From positions 62,001-126,000 of the forward strand of contig JAMFRP010000013.1 in the NCBI GenBank assembly GCA_026224775.1: a stretch of 64,000 bases of DNA. Reading direction: 5' to 3'. A model generated the notes under the pieces. The model saw only the letters and a list, made by a program, of their open reading frames with translations, was not told the origin of the DNA and ran no database searches. The stretch comes from Bacteroidota bacterium. Its GTDB lineage: Bacteria; Bacteroidota; Bacteroidia; Sphingobacteriales; Sphingobacteriaceae. Shown here in pieces: positions 54,698-63,927 of the stretch. The position numbers and the translations under genes are program-made. Position 1 is the first letter of the stretch; each line of letters starts with the position of its first letter.

Positions 54698-54731
54698 TAA
54701 ACAAGCAGTCACAAAAGCGGCTGCTTGTTTA
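54698..54731. terminator. Hairpin upstream of the abiE genes
   Basis: TAAACAAGCAG / CTGCTTGTTTA, 11-bp stem with 12-nt loop. Probably terminator-like. The 54493-54842 gap otherwise holds three copies of TTGCCCCTAT (54630-54672) and the abiE promoter. Confidence 0.55.
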
Positions 54732-54799
54732 TCAATGACTGCTTTAAATAATGTTGGGTATTTTAAAAGAAACTTTGTATATTTACTTTTTGTGTAACG

Positions 54800-54824
54800 A
54801 TAAGACCCATTTTTTAGGTCTTAT
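54800..54824. promoter_or_regulatory. Inverted repeat operator candidate of abiEi
   Basis: ATAAGACC-N9-GGTCTTAT, 19 nt before the abiEi ATG. AbiEi antitoxins are known to repress their own promoter by binding inverted repeats. Confidence 0.5.
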
Positions 54825-54842
54825 AATGACACTCGAAGTAAT

Positions 54843-55643
54843 ATGGCATATAGCGTTTACATATCATCCAACCTCACACAGCAACAACTTGAATTTATGA
54901 AGTTGCTGGATGATTATGAAATTGAGCTATTTCAGTTTGATGAAATTGAAAGTCAAATCAATAGAAAGTTTGATAACCTCAATGAGGTTCTTGAGAACTT
55001 AGTTCATAAAGAACTGCTTTCCCGTATAGAGCGAGGTAAGTTTTGCAAAGTTAATTTCCGTGATGAAAATGTGATCGGTACGTTTGTGGTAAAAAACAGC
55101 GCGGTAGCTTATTGGTCAGCCCTAAATTTACACGGATTAACTGAACAATTTTCTAATACAATATTTATTCAGACCATACATAGAAAGACTGATAAAACCC
55201 TTTTAGGAACCCCTTATAAATTTGTCACTATAAATGCTGGTAAGCGTACCGGTATTATGTACAACGGCTACGGAAATACAAAATATCCTATAACGGATGT
55301 TGAAAAAACCATCATAGATTGTTTCGATCAACCACAATATTCAGGTGGTTATGCTGAATTAATAAGGGCTTTATCCCAGGCAGGAATTACTGCTGATAAA
55401 ATGATCAATTATTGCAAATCAGTTGGCAATACTGCCGCGACGAAAAGGATAGGTTTTTTGGTCGATTTATTTGAAAAGCCATCGATGGATAAATTTATTA
55501 ATTTCGCTAAAGCGCAGATAAATGATAAGTATAACCTTTTTGATCCGCAGGGAACAGAGAAAGGTGAATTTATGGCAGAGTGGAAATTGAGGTTGAATAT
55601 CAGCAAAGACGAATTGCTTAACCTATCAGACAAACAATATTAA
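54843..55643 (+). CDS. AbiEi-family antitoxin/transcriptional repressor
   Basis: 266 residues. N-terminal winged-helix region (about 10-65; LLDDYEIELFQFDEIESQIN) and the AbiEi C-terminal fold (YWSALNLHGLTEQFSNTIFIQT, YPITDVEKTIIDCFDQPQYSGG). Acts as the antitoxin and autoregulator of a type IV toxin-antitoxin pair. Stop and next start overlap (TAATG). Confidence 0.88.
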   Translation: MAYSVYISSNLTQQQLEFMKLLDDYEIELFQFDEIESQINRKFDNLNEVLENLVHKELLSRIERGKFCKVNFRDENVIGTFVVKNSAVAYWSALNLHGLTEQFSNTIFIQTIHRKTDKTLLGTPYKFVTINAGKRTGIMYNGYGNTKYPITDVEKTIIDCFDQPQYSGGYAELIRALSQAGITADKMINYCKSVGNTAATKRIGFLVDLFEKPSMDKFINFAKAQINDKYNLFDPQGTEKGEFMAEWKLRLNISKDELLNLSDKQY

Positions 55644-56509
55644 TGATACTAAAGAAGGAAATAGAGAAAATTGCGCTGCATGAGAATGTATCACGTAGTA
55701 CGGTGGATAAGGATTGGGTATTAGGTCATTTTATTGATGCAATATTTTCCATTCCAATATGCCGGGATAGTCTTGTTTTTAAAGGTGGCACCTGTTTAAA
55801 GAAGTGTTATATACCTGATTACCGATTTTCAGAAGACCTGGATTTTACCTCTGTAAACCCTGACTTTATATTAGACCGGGAATTATTACAGGAAATAACC
55901 GAACTGATAACACAACGGACAGAAATTCCTTTATTTATTGATTCTATAAAAGAGTTGAAACATAAGGACATGCCTACCGGCTTTGCAGCAATCATTAAGT
56001 TTTGGGGAGCAGATCATTTAAAGAACCAGGCACCACCTCCACCGGAACGATGGGCAACCAGCGTAAAAATAGAGATCATCCTTTATGAAAAAATGTTATT
56101 CCCGGTTAGCTTACGCCCCATAACACATGCGTATTCTGATAAACTGGCATTAGCGGGTCAACCCATTCCCTGTTATGATTTACAAGAGGTAATGTCAGAG
56201 AAGTTGAGAGCGTTAATACAACGTTCCTATTCTGCACCGAGGGACTACTTTGATATATGGTATCTATCAAAAAAACTTACAGCTATTGAATGGCCGTTAA
56301 TAGTAAAAGCGTTTCACGAAAAAATGGAATTTAAAAACTTGGAATTTACCGGCATAGATCAATTTTTAAATGATGATGTAGATAAAAAGCTTACTGGAGC
56401 CTGGAAAAACAGCCTTGCACATCAGATACCTCATGAACAATTACCGCCTTACAGTCGGGTGAAAGAAGAGCTATCATTGTTGTTTGAAAGAATATTTAAT
56501 GCCAATTGA
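55643..56509 (+). CDS. AbiEii/AbiGii-family nucleotidyltransferase toxin
   Basis: 288 residues. Nucleotidyltransferase signature FKGGTCLKKCYIPDYRFSEDLDFT (GG...DxD) near residues 47-70, with SEKLRALIQR further on. AbiEii toxins transfer nucleotides to RNA and stall growth on phage infection. Coupled to AbiEi. This is the third nucleotidyltransferase-fold gene in the island. Confidence 0.9.
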   Translation: MILKKEIEKIALHENVSRSTVDKDWVLGHFIDAIFSIPICRDSLVFKGGTCLKKCYIPDYRFSEDLDFTSVNPDFILDRELLQEITELITQRTEIPLFIDSIKELKHKDMPTGFAAIIKFWGADHLKNQAPPPPERWATSVKIEIILYEKMLFPVSLRPITHAYSDKLALAGQPIPCYDLQEVMSEKLRALIQRSYSAPRDYFDIWYLSKKLTAIEWPLIVKAFHEKMEFKNLEFTGIDQFLNDDVDKKLTGAWKNSLAHQIPHEQLPPYSRVKEELSLLFERIFNAN

Positions 56510-56866
56510 GGCCGAGCGGCTGCGGCAGGTGGCTTCATTACACCACGCGCTACCGCGCGGGTTCCATTCCGCCTCCAGCCTCGCCGTCACAAACTAATGT
56601 TCGCTAAATCTAACCATAGTATTACCCCCAGCCTTCCAGTCGCCATCTTGCAAGCAGATATATCTAAATACAAAACTAGCATCGTTGGATAATAACAAAT
56701 AATAGCGCTATTATCTAAACATTCCTGCTTTACGATTATTCCCCTTTAATGTGTGTGCATTTATATATGAATATGCTCAACACATTTAAAAGAAAATAAG
56801 AAGAATACTCTATTATAATTATTTATAGATAACTTTAAATTCTAAACTTATCAATCACGTTTAAAA
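56510..56866. other. Intergenic region without recognised gene
   Basis: 357 bp between AbiEii and KwaA. The first about 80 bp are GC-rich (CCACGCGCTACCGCGCGGG) and the rest very AT-rich. No RNA or gene recognised; presumably the Kiwa promoter. Confidence 0.5.
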
Positions 56867-57430
56867 TTGAGGCAGAAAATCGAGTTATATATAGTTTCTT
56901 TATGGCTCCTGTTTTTACTTATTCTGGTAAACAGAGCACAAATTACTATTTGCTTTGATGGATGCTCTATTATAGGTTTTTGGGATTTGTTATCAACTAA
57001 CATAATACCCGCCATTTCACTACTCCTTTTTCTTGTTGGAATATTATTTTACTATCGATTTAAATATGTAATCGGAGGAGCCAAACGACTTCCAATCCAA
57101 ATTACAGAGATAGAAAATGTTAATTATGAACATTTAACATTTTTAACCACCTACATTATTCCGTTAATATGTTTCGATTTAAGCCAATTTAGATATGCTA
57201 TAGATTTGGGTATTTTGTTGATTATCATAGGTGCGATATATGTAAAAACAAATATGTTTTATGCAAATCCTACCTTGGCTCTTTTGGGGTACCAAATTTA
57301 TCGCGTGAGTACCAGCGAAAAACAAGGAATTATATTTATCTCGAAAGAAAAGTTAATAAAGGGAAATTGGGTGCAGCCACTCAGTCTTGATGAAAAAATA
57401 TATTTTGTAAAAATAAAAACTAATGAATAA
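56867..57430 (+). CDS. kwaA: Kiwa anti-phage membrane protein KwaA
   Basis: 187 residues from TTG 56867. Four hydrophobic helices (about 8-24, 42-66, 86-104, 108-128). NYEHLTFLTTYIIPLICFD and YVKTNMFYANPTLALLGYQIYRV fit KwaA. In Kiwa, KwaA senses infection at the membrane and works with KwaB. It overlaps kwaB by 8 bp. AT content is higher than in core genes. Confidence 0.85.
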   Translation: MRQKIELYIVSLWLLFLLILVNRAQITICFDGCSIIGFWDLLSTNIIPAISLLLFLVGILFYYRFKYVIGGAKRLPIQITEIENVNYEHLTFLTTYIIPLICFDLSQFRYAIDLGILLIIIGAIYVKTNMFYANPTLALLGYQIYRVSTSEKQGIIFISKEKLIKGNWVQPLSLDEKIYFVKIKTNE

Positions 57431-58388
57431 AGGAGAATTACTACAAAGGCTGGCATTTTTGAATGATCAAAATGCTCCTATCGGAATTGAGTTGTATTTC
57501 GTACTGGAAGAGGGACAAGAGACTTCCATTAAGTTTGCAAATATTCAAGATGATGTTAGTGAAGCCTTATTAAGTCAATTCCTTGGCTATATCAATGGCA
57601 GGTTAATTAACAATGAAGAATTAATTTTCTCTGACTTAACTAACGCCGATGATAGAAGAAATTCTGCATTCAGTTATGATTTGGAAAATAAGCCAGATAA
57701 ATTATCAGTCTTATCTGAAGTTTTGAACAATCCAAATAAACCCACTTTTGATTTTAGAAATGATAGCTTAAGTAACATTAAAGCATTCGTGATTTTGATC
57801 GGAAATGCCGAACGAAAAGTGGCTATATATAAAAAGCATTACCCAGTAAATTTGCTTAAAAGAGATTCCATTCTTAGAATATTTCCAGCTAATGAACAGT
57901 TTGAAAAATTAGACACCAATGTTTTAAATATCAATGAAAGCTTTGAGTTTTTACAAGTGGATAATGATTTGGTAGTATTAAGCCTTAAAGTATTAGAGGC
58001 AAATTTTGGCTATGAAAATATTGTAAGAGCTAAAGCCACGGAAAATATTGGATTAATCGAGGCTACCGGATTACTAGAAGACATAGCATTATTAACAAAT
58101 CTAACATCGGAATTGAAATACGCTAAGAAAATGATGAAAATCAAATCTAACACACCTGTACTTCAACTTCCTGCGGCAACAGTCATAAGCTTTATAGGCG
58201 GACATCCGATGTTAAAGAAAAAAATTCGATTTAATAATGATAATTCAAGAATTTCACTTGACACCAAGGTTTCGCAGGAACTATTCCTCAAGTTGTTAAA
58301 CGATGATTTTTTGAAATCAGAGTTGACAAATTTATTATACGATAGCCAAAATAAAGACACAGTAATCGTAGAAGAAGCAGAGGTATAA
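57423..58388 (+). CDS. kwaB: Kiwa anti-phage protein KwaB (DUF4868)
   Basis: 321 residues. DUF4868-type features: AFVILIGNAERKVAIYKKHYPVNLLKRDSILRIF and a C-terminal IGGHPMLKKKIRFN. In known Kiwa systems KwaB binds DNA and acts with KwaA to stop phage replication. Gene pair order and overlap are as in described Kiwa operons. Confidence 0.87.
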   Translation: MNKGELLQRLAFLNDQNAPIGIELYFVLEEGQETSIKFANIQDDVSEALLSQFLGYINGRLINNEELIFSDLTNADDRRNSAFSYDLENKPDKLSVLSEVLNNPNKPTFDFRNDSLSNIKAFVILIGNAERKVAIYKKHYPVNLLKRDSILRIFPANEQFEKLDTNVLNINESFEFLQVDNDLVVLSLKVLEANFGYENIVRAKATENIGLIEATGLLEDIALLTNLTSELKYAKKMMKIKSNTPVLQLPAATVISFIGGHPMLKKKIRFNNDNSRISLDTKVSQELFLKLLNDDFLKSELTNLLYDSQNKDTVIVEEAEV

Positions 58389-58645
58389 TCTTGTTTACTT
58401 TCGCTGTTAAATTATAGAATTGCATAGAGAAAGGTGGCTTAAACAAGCATGAATTACAAATGCCTTGGTTCTTTAAATAGCCCACGGCCGTGATAAAAAG
58501 TAAAGGCCATGCAAAGCGGGCCACTGTGTGTTTTTTCAGCGGAGGCCAGGCCTTGGTGTGTTCATTTACTGACTAACGGATTTAGGTGGGTTGAATTACA
58601 AACTTGAAAAATCAAAGCTCGCAAACACGCGAGTGAGAATTTGAT

Positions 58646-59893
58646 TTATCCAAAATCCATCAATTTATCAGCGATTTCCTGCTTTACATTATCCTCAAAA
58701 CCGGCCCAATAGTTTTGGGTAGTATTCAAGCTGCGATGGCCTAAACTTTCCTGTATCAACTCCATTTTAGCGCCATTACGGATAGCTGCTGTTGTGAAAG
58801 AATGCCTTGCGTAATAGGTAGATATATCGGCATCCAATTCAAGATCTTTGGCCAGTTTTTGAATATGCTGATTGACAAACCGAATAAAATTTTGGTTTAC
58901 CCTTAACTTCTCCGCCTCATCCATCTTTTTAGTTAATATCGGAAATACATAATTGTCAGGTAAAAAAGGACGAGTGCCGTAGCGTTCTATTACTGCTTTA
59001 ATAGTTTCTGTTAAAGGAATAATAATGGGTTTGGGTTTGTCTTTAGTGGTGTGAAGCGTTTTATGCCGCAAAAAGGAAATTGATTTTTTATTGATGTTTT
59101 TATACTTCAATTCTGCAATATCCCGGAAATTCATTCCGTTGCACTGGTAGCTAAAAAACCAAAAGTCCCTTGCTTTTTCTTTCGGGCTGCCTGGCTCTAC
59201 AGGCGCGGTATACAGTTTTTTTAATTCTTCCTTACTTAGGGCCTTCTTTATATTTTGGCCTGTAGGTATTTTATATTTTTTGAAAGGATACAGTTCAGCA
59301 GCTATACTGCCTTCTTCCATAGCCTTATTGAAAATAGCCCGTAAAGGCCGTAAGTATATACCTACAGTAGTTTTGGACTTGTCGGCAGCTACCATCCAGT
59401 TTTCATATCTATTTAAAAAATCAACTGTAACACGGGAGAAGGAAAGGCTTGACGCGGGATGGTTGTCCTTGCCAGCAAATTCAAGCAATGATTTTAAGCT
59501 TAAACGGTAATTGGAAGCTGTGCCTGCACGGCCATATCTTGTCAATTCATCTATGTAATCCTGATAGTAGGCACATACATCTGTGGTGTTGGCTTGCGAC
59601 CGAAACATTTCCCGCTCAAATTTATCAAGAATAAATATGCCGTCCATTTTAGTGATGATCTTGTTCGCCCGAGCCTCTATCGCACCTAACGAAATTTTGA
59701 CCTCCTGAAAAGCCTTTTTAGGTTTTTCGGTTAAGTAGGATTGTTGGAATTGTTGAGCCGTCAGGTGGATGTCTGTAGGATAGTGCCTGATATCGGTACG
59801 GGAGATATATAACCTGATTTTTACCGGTGCTTTTTTACCGGTTTCAACCTTCCGTTCATCTAAATATAAGTTAACTTTTACTGCCATTTTCAT
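58646..59893 (-). CDS. Tyrosine-type site-specific integrase of the island
   Basis: 415 residues. N-terminal arm-binding domain (about 1-105), SAM-like core-binding domain (about 108-205) and catalytic domain with Arg (MNFRDIAELKY), a Lys-containing hairpin, YARHSFTTAAI (His/Arg) and LGHRSLNTTQNYW (His, Tyr nucleophile). Typical of Bacteroidota mobile elements that use tRNA genes. It lies 222 bp inside the right attachment core. No excisionase, relaxase or conjugation genes are visible, so mobility would need outside help. Confidence 0.93.
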   Translation of the reverse strand: MKMAVKVNLYLDERKVETGKKAPVKIRLYISRTDIRHYPTDIHLTAQQFQQSYLTEKPKKAFQEVKISLGAIEARANKIITKMDGIFILDKFEREMFRSQANTTDVCAYYQDYIDELTRYGRAGTASNYRLSLKSLLEFAGKDNHPASSLSFSRVTVDFLNRYENWMVAADKSKTTVGIYLRPLRAIFNKAMEEGSIAAELYPFKKYKIPTGQNIKKALSKEELKKLYTAPVEPGSPKEKARDFWFFSYQCNGMNFRDIAELKYKNINKKSISFLRHKTLHTTKDKPKPIIIPLTETIKAVIERYGTRPFLPDNYVFPILTKKMDEAEKLRVNQNFIRFVNQHIQKLAKDLELDADISTYYARHSFTTAAIRNGAKMELIQESLGHRSLNTTQNYWAGFEDNVKQEIADKLMDFG

Positions 59894-59916
59894 TAAAATT
59901 AGGTAAAACGTCTATT

Positions 59917-60002
59917 TTTCTCACACAAATTTTTTAGAACATGCGAAATTACGCAAATTTCCCACAAAATCACCTGTTTTACTCTCACACATTTCTCACA
60001 CA
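59917..60002 (+). repeat. Right-end TTTCTCACACA repeats (candidate integrase arm sites)
   Basis: TTTCTCACACA at 59917 and 59992, and ACTCTCACACA at 59981. Same 11-mer and orientation as the pair at 32622. Confidence 0.65.
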
Positions 60003-60114
60003 AATGGGCAAAAAATGGCAAAAAACAGCAAAATACCACAAAATGCTATTTTTATAAATTGCTGATATATAACTTATTAAATAAAAAACAAAGCATCGAA
60101 AAGTGCCTCCCATA

Positions 60115-60159
60115 GACTGTTAATCAGAGGGTCCCTGGTTCGAGTCCAGGCTCAGGAGC
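60115..60159 (+). other. Right attachment site (3' half of tRNA-Asn)
   Basis: 45-bp exact copy of 32531-32575. Upstream sequence does not complete a cloverleaf, so it is not a working tRNA. Confidence 0.93.
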
Positions 60160-60191
60160 AAAAAGCCTAGCACGTCCGCTAGGCTTTTTTT
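60160..60191 (+). terminator. Native terminator of tRNA-Asn, displaced by the island
   Basis: AAAAAGCCTAGC / GCTAGGCTTTTTT stem directly after the right attachment core. Its position shows where the tRNA originally ended. The 60192-60541 stretch beyond it shows no gene, only T/A-rich sequence. Confidence 0.85.
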
Positions 60192-60541
60192 ATGCATTAT
60201 AATTTAAATCTATCCCACCCATACTGTGCCACGGCACAAGTGGAACACGTGGTACATTTGGTACACTTTTCACCCCAAAAACGCCCGAAATAGCACTAAG
60301 AAGGTGCTTTTTAGATTGCTTTTAAGCTGTTTTTTGGCTGTAAAAAGCTCATTTTAGACCTAAAAACGGTTAAAAAACATCGCTTTTTACTCGTTTTTAG
60401 CTTGTTTTTGATGGAAAAATAGGTGTTTTATAGCTTTTACTTTTGGGATATGGTACAAATCAAGATTAAGCTACTGAATATTTTGCGGCAAACTGTGTTA
60501 CCCTTTAAGCTCAAGTACACAACGCTATTACAACTATCCCA

Positions 60542-61705
60542 TCAAAAATCACCGCTTGAGCCGCCACCCCCAAAATCTCCGCCGCCAAACTTCACACCAT
60601 CATTGTTTGGTGCTGAAGGCGTGGTTGAGAATGTTTCTGCAACAATCAGCGATTCTACTTTAAGATGATCCATTAAATGCGGATCATCCGGTTCAGCATA
60701 AGTAAAACCGTATTTTGGTGTTTTCAGGTATTTCATAATGCCATAGGCAATACCTAATATTACGGCGCCTCCAATAATAAGGGTAGTGGCAATGGGTAGC
60801 ACATGGTAATAATTACGGAAGGTTATTACAGTCGCTGTAATTAATAACAAGCCGGTACGAAGCAGGATAATATTCTTTTTTATGATCCCAAATGTGATAT
60901 AAATAAATGGCAGCAAGATTGTCCATGCCCAAAAGATAGCGCCAAACGGAACCGGTTTTCCTGATCCTCCGGTCAATTCATAGCTCAACTTTTGTATTAC
61001 GTAATAGTTGCCAGCAGCGTATAGTGTAACTAAGCTAACAATTTGCGCAATGATGATACAGTTTTGATAGTTAATAAATGCTGACCGCTTGCTATAAGCA
61101 TTAGTTATCCAATATACCAGGGCTGATACCAGCATGATGATAAAAGGTACAGTTATCATACCATCAGGTACTATCTTCGTCCATCCAAAAAAGGTAAAAG
61201 CGAAAAAGGAAGCGCAACATAAGGCACTCATCAGCATATCGGCAAAGCGGATGCTGAAATACAGGTTTAATATAAAAACGATAAATGAAATGGCCAGGTA
61301 AGCATCATGCTGCCATAATAAAATAGCAGTGCTGGTTACCAATGATCCTATTGAAATAAATAATAAAGCATCATCAACGCCCGACCGATAATGATGTTTG
61401 GCACTAACCATAACTTCCAAAGCAACATAGCTTAATAAGCCAAGGAAAATAGGCCAGCCGATGGTTTCAACAACACCGGTGGCTGCAAACATTATACTCA
61501 ACAAGCCATCAGCAAATGAAACTACAATGCATGTTAATATAAATAAGCCCACACGTGCAAATAAGGCGGGGGTGTAAAAACCAACTGGATATTTTTCTGC
61601 AATCGCTTTAAATTCAGCATCGCTTATATTACCCTGTCGCAACTCTTTTTTCATTTCTGCTTGTAACCTTATGTTGGCTAACCAGCTTTTATTATAGGCA
61701 ATCAT
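60542..61705 (-). CDS. Multipass membrane protein with Gly-rich tail
   Basis: 387 residues, about ten membrane helices. N-terminal cytosolic region (LRQGNISDAEFKAIAEKYP) and a C-terminal soluble tail ending in GGGDFGGGGSSGDF. No catalytic motif seen. The 4-bp ATGA overlap with the preceding DUF2157-like gene indicates a two-gene operon. Function unknown. Confidence 0.7.
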   Translation of the reverse strand: MIAYNKSWLANIRLQAEMKKELRQGNISDAEFKAIAEKYPVGFYTPALFARVGLFILTCIVVSFADGLLSIMFAATGVVETIGWPIFLGLLSYVALEVMVSAKHHYRSGVDDALLFISIGSLVTSTAILLWQHDAYLAISFIVFILNLYFSIRFADMLMSALCCASFFAFTFFGWTKIVPDGMITVPFIIMLVSALVYWITNAYSKRSAFINYQNCIIIAQIVSLVTLYAAGNYYVIQKLSYELTGGSGKPVPFGAIFWAWTILLPFIYITFGIIKKNIILLRTGLLLITATVITFRNYYHVLPIATTLIIGGAVILGIAYGIMKYLKTPKYGFTYAEPDDPHLMDHLKVESLIVAETFSTTPSAPNNDGVKFGGGDFGGGGSSGDF

Positions 61706-62709
61706 GCTGCTTGAATTTTTTTATTAAGATTGATCAATAGAAATATAAGGCCGATAGCAGAACCAGTAAAGTATATTAGCATAAGAGTTATAGCATCATC
61801 TGTTGAAATTGTATAATTATTGTGGAAAAGGATCTGAATAACCAAACTGCTCATTGCAATATAACTATATAGTATTGCCAACAGGAGAAAGTAAAACGAT
61901 TTGCTTTTGAAGGCATCCCGGTAAATAATAAATGCTAATAAAAACACACCCAATAGCCATAGAAAAGCTATAGACGATCCATCATCTATATATAAATTAT
62001 GGTAGTAAAAGTAACCCGCTAATAAAGCAATAAATGCTACATGCACACCATAATGCTGATAGCTAAACTTAAAATGCTTTTTAAAACTGAAGTGCTGCGT
62101 GGCATAAGCCCCCAATAATAATATTACGCCCAAAAGCAGGTAAGTGTAAATAATGGTTTGGCTGTTAAAATCGCTATTTAATAATAATTGCCTGGGGGTA
62201 ACGGTTACCCCCATCCATATGGCCAGATTGGCAATGCCCATACTAAGTATGCCCAAATGATCAAAATAATAGGCTATAAAGAATAGTACCAGCATGGGTA
62301 TCAATGTAGCCAGCCCGTAATTAGTGCCAAATACTTTATATTCAAATTGCAGGTAACCTGCAAATGTTAAAAAACTAATGCTGGCCAATAGCAGGATATA
62401 ATCAAAAGCGGGATTTGGCGACTGTACCTTATCTGGACTAAAAGGCAACTTGAACTTAAAACAATAAATAAAACACCCGATGCTAATAGCGGCTATAAGC
62501 ATCAAAATAAACTGATGCCCAATGGTATCGATATTTTCGTAGATGACTACACCCAAACCTGTTGTCAATAACAATACACCTATATAAAGCAAGGTTTTTA
62601 TTTCCCAATGAACAGAAAACAGGGGTTGTTTGTCATTTTGTTTTATCTTCTCAAACGATTCATCACTTATTAATCCTTCAGTATACAGGTTTTTATATAG
62701 GTAGCTCAT
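61702..62709 (-). CDS. DUF2157-like multipass membrane protein
   Basis: 335 residues. A short cytosolic N-terminus (YTEGLISDESFEKIKQND) then about nine to ten membrane helices; KTLLYIGVLLLTTGLGVVIYENI fits the DUF2157 start. Function unknown. First gene of the pair. Confidence 0.7.
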   Translation of the reverse strand: MSYLYKNLYTEGLISDESFEKIKQNDKQPLFSVHWEIKTLLYIGVLLLTTGLGVVIYENIDTIGHQFILMLIAAISIGCFIYCFKFKLPFSPDKVQSPNPAFDYILLLASISFLTFAGYLQFEYKVFGTNYGLATLIPMLVLFFIAYYFDHLGILSMGIANLAIWMGVTVTPRQLLLNSDFNSQTIIYTYLLLGVILLLGAYATQHFSFKKHFKFSYQHYGVHVAFIALLAGYFYYHNLYIDDGSSIAFLWLLGVFLLAFIIYRDAFKSKSFYFLLLAILYSYIAMSSLVIQILFHNNYTISTDDAITLMLIYFTGSAIGLIFLLINLNKKIQAA

Positions 62710-62931
62710 CCGAACTGAGTTTTAGTTTACCAAGTATAATAAAAATTAATTTTGAAGCAAATTATCAGCGCGGTTACAACACTAATTTCCTATTAAGTGT
62801 GTTTATTATTTTATTGGTGTAAAATCTTTTTAGCTGTTTAAACGTTTATAATGTTAACGAATAATTACATGATCTTCCCAGCACCCATGGCGAAAACACC
62901 GACTATAAATTAACAGGAGCCTAATACTTTC

Positions 62932-63927
62932 CTATTTAACAAACCGTGCAACTCCGCGAGTACTAACTTGCAAAATATGACCACTTTTATCAAAGTTCAG
63001 GCTATCAACACATAATTGTCGTAATACATAAGCCTCCTTCTGAGGAAATATCCGATGATATAAAATGTAATCCTGCCCATTTTCCCGAAAAACAGTATGA
63101 TGGCCCGGCCCAATTACGGTACTATCCGCGCTTGATTGCAATATCTTCCAGTTAGCAGGTTCTGTAAATGGCCCCAACGGTGATGCGCTTACTGCATAGC
63201 CAACACAATATGTGGCATTAGTAGCCTTGCCACTGGAAAACATCAGGTAATATTTATTGTTCCATTTGCGCATAAGCGGTGCCTCAAAATAATGAGGCGT
63301 TGTTACATCAACAGGTATTCCATCAAAAGTTTTCATATCCGCTTTAAGCTTTACAGCCATACAATGCCCGTTTATCCAATTATATCCCGATCCCCAATAA
63401 AGATAAGCTTGCCCATCTTCATCAACAAAGCACTCCGGGTCAATATTATGCACCAGGGGGAAATCAGTATGCTTTACCAGTGGAGTATTATCGTCCTTCA
63501 GGTTTTTCCATGGCCCTAGGGGTTTATCACTTACCCCCGCCCATATCTCGCTGCCAACAGCCACATACATATAAAATTTATTGTCCTTACCTTTTACAAC
63601 ACATGGTGCCCACACCATAGCATCTCCCGAAGTTGGACTTGTACAGGCTTTTTTAGTTGGCCAATTGATGTGTTGCCGATCGAATTTAACAAAGTCCTTT
63701 GTTGTAAATACACCAAGTTCATTACTGCCCCAGGGATCTATCGTAGCATAGATATAGAAAACACCTTTATCCTTAATAATAGTTGGATCAGCAAAATAGC
63801 CCGGCACGATTGGATTCGTGATTTTTCCGTTCTGCGCATTCGCTTTAGCAGGCAGTAAGGAATAAATACTAAGCAGTAATATTAAGAACGACAGGCAACG
63901 GGTTCGTGCAATTGTTTTCAGGATCAT
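62932..63927 (-). CDS. Glycoside hydrolase family 43 protein
   Basis: 331 residues with signal peptide (cleavage near ANAQ, residue 32). Five-bladed propeller motifs: NPIVPGYFADPTII (general base Asp), NIDPECFVDEDG (pKa-modulating Asp) and YFEAPLMRKW (general acid Glu). Likely an exported arabinofuranosidase, xylosidase or similar; substrate not decidable. No neighbouring polysaccharide-utilisation genes are within the window. Confidence 0.9.
   Translation of the reverse strand: MILKTIARTRCLSFLILLLSIYSLLPAKANAQNGKITNPIVPGYFADPTIIKDKGVFYIYATIDPWGSNELGVFTTKDFVKFDRQHINWPTKKACTSPTSGDAMVWAPCVVKGKDNKFYMYVAVGSEIWAGVSDKPLGPWKNLKDDNTPLVKHTDFPLVHNIDPECFVDEDGQAYLYWGSGYNWINGHCMAVKLKADMKTFDGIPVDVTTPHYFEAPLMRKWNNKYYLMFSSGKATNATYCVGYAVSASPLGPFTEPANWKILQSSADSTVIGPGHHTVFRENGQDYILYHRIFPQKEAYVLRQLCVDSLNFDKSGHILQVSTRGVARFVK

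Noticed and set aside
60115..60159. Second tRNA-Asn gene
   Set aside because: Only the 3' half is present and upstream sequence does not pair; it is the attachment-site copy.
32531..60159. Prophage
   Set aside because: No capsid, tail, portal, terminase or lysis genes; only an integrase with defence and repair cargo.
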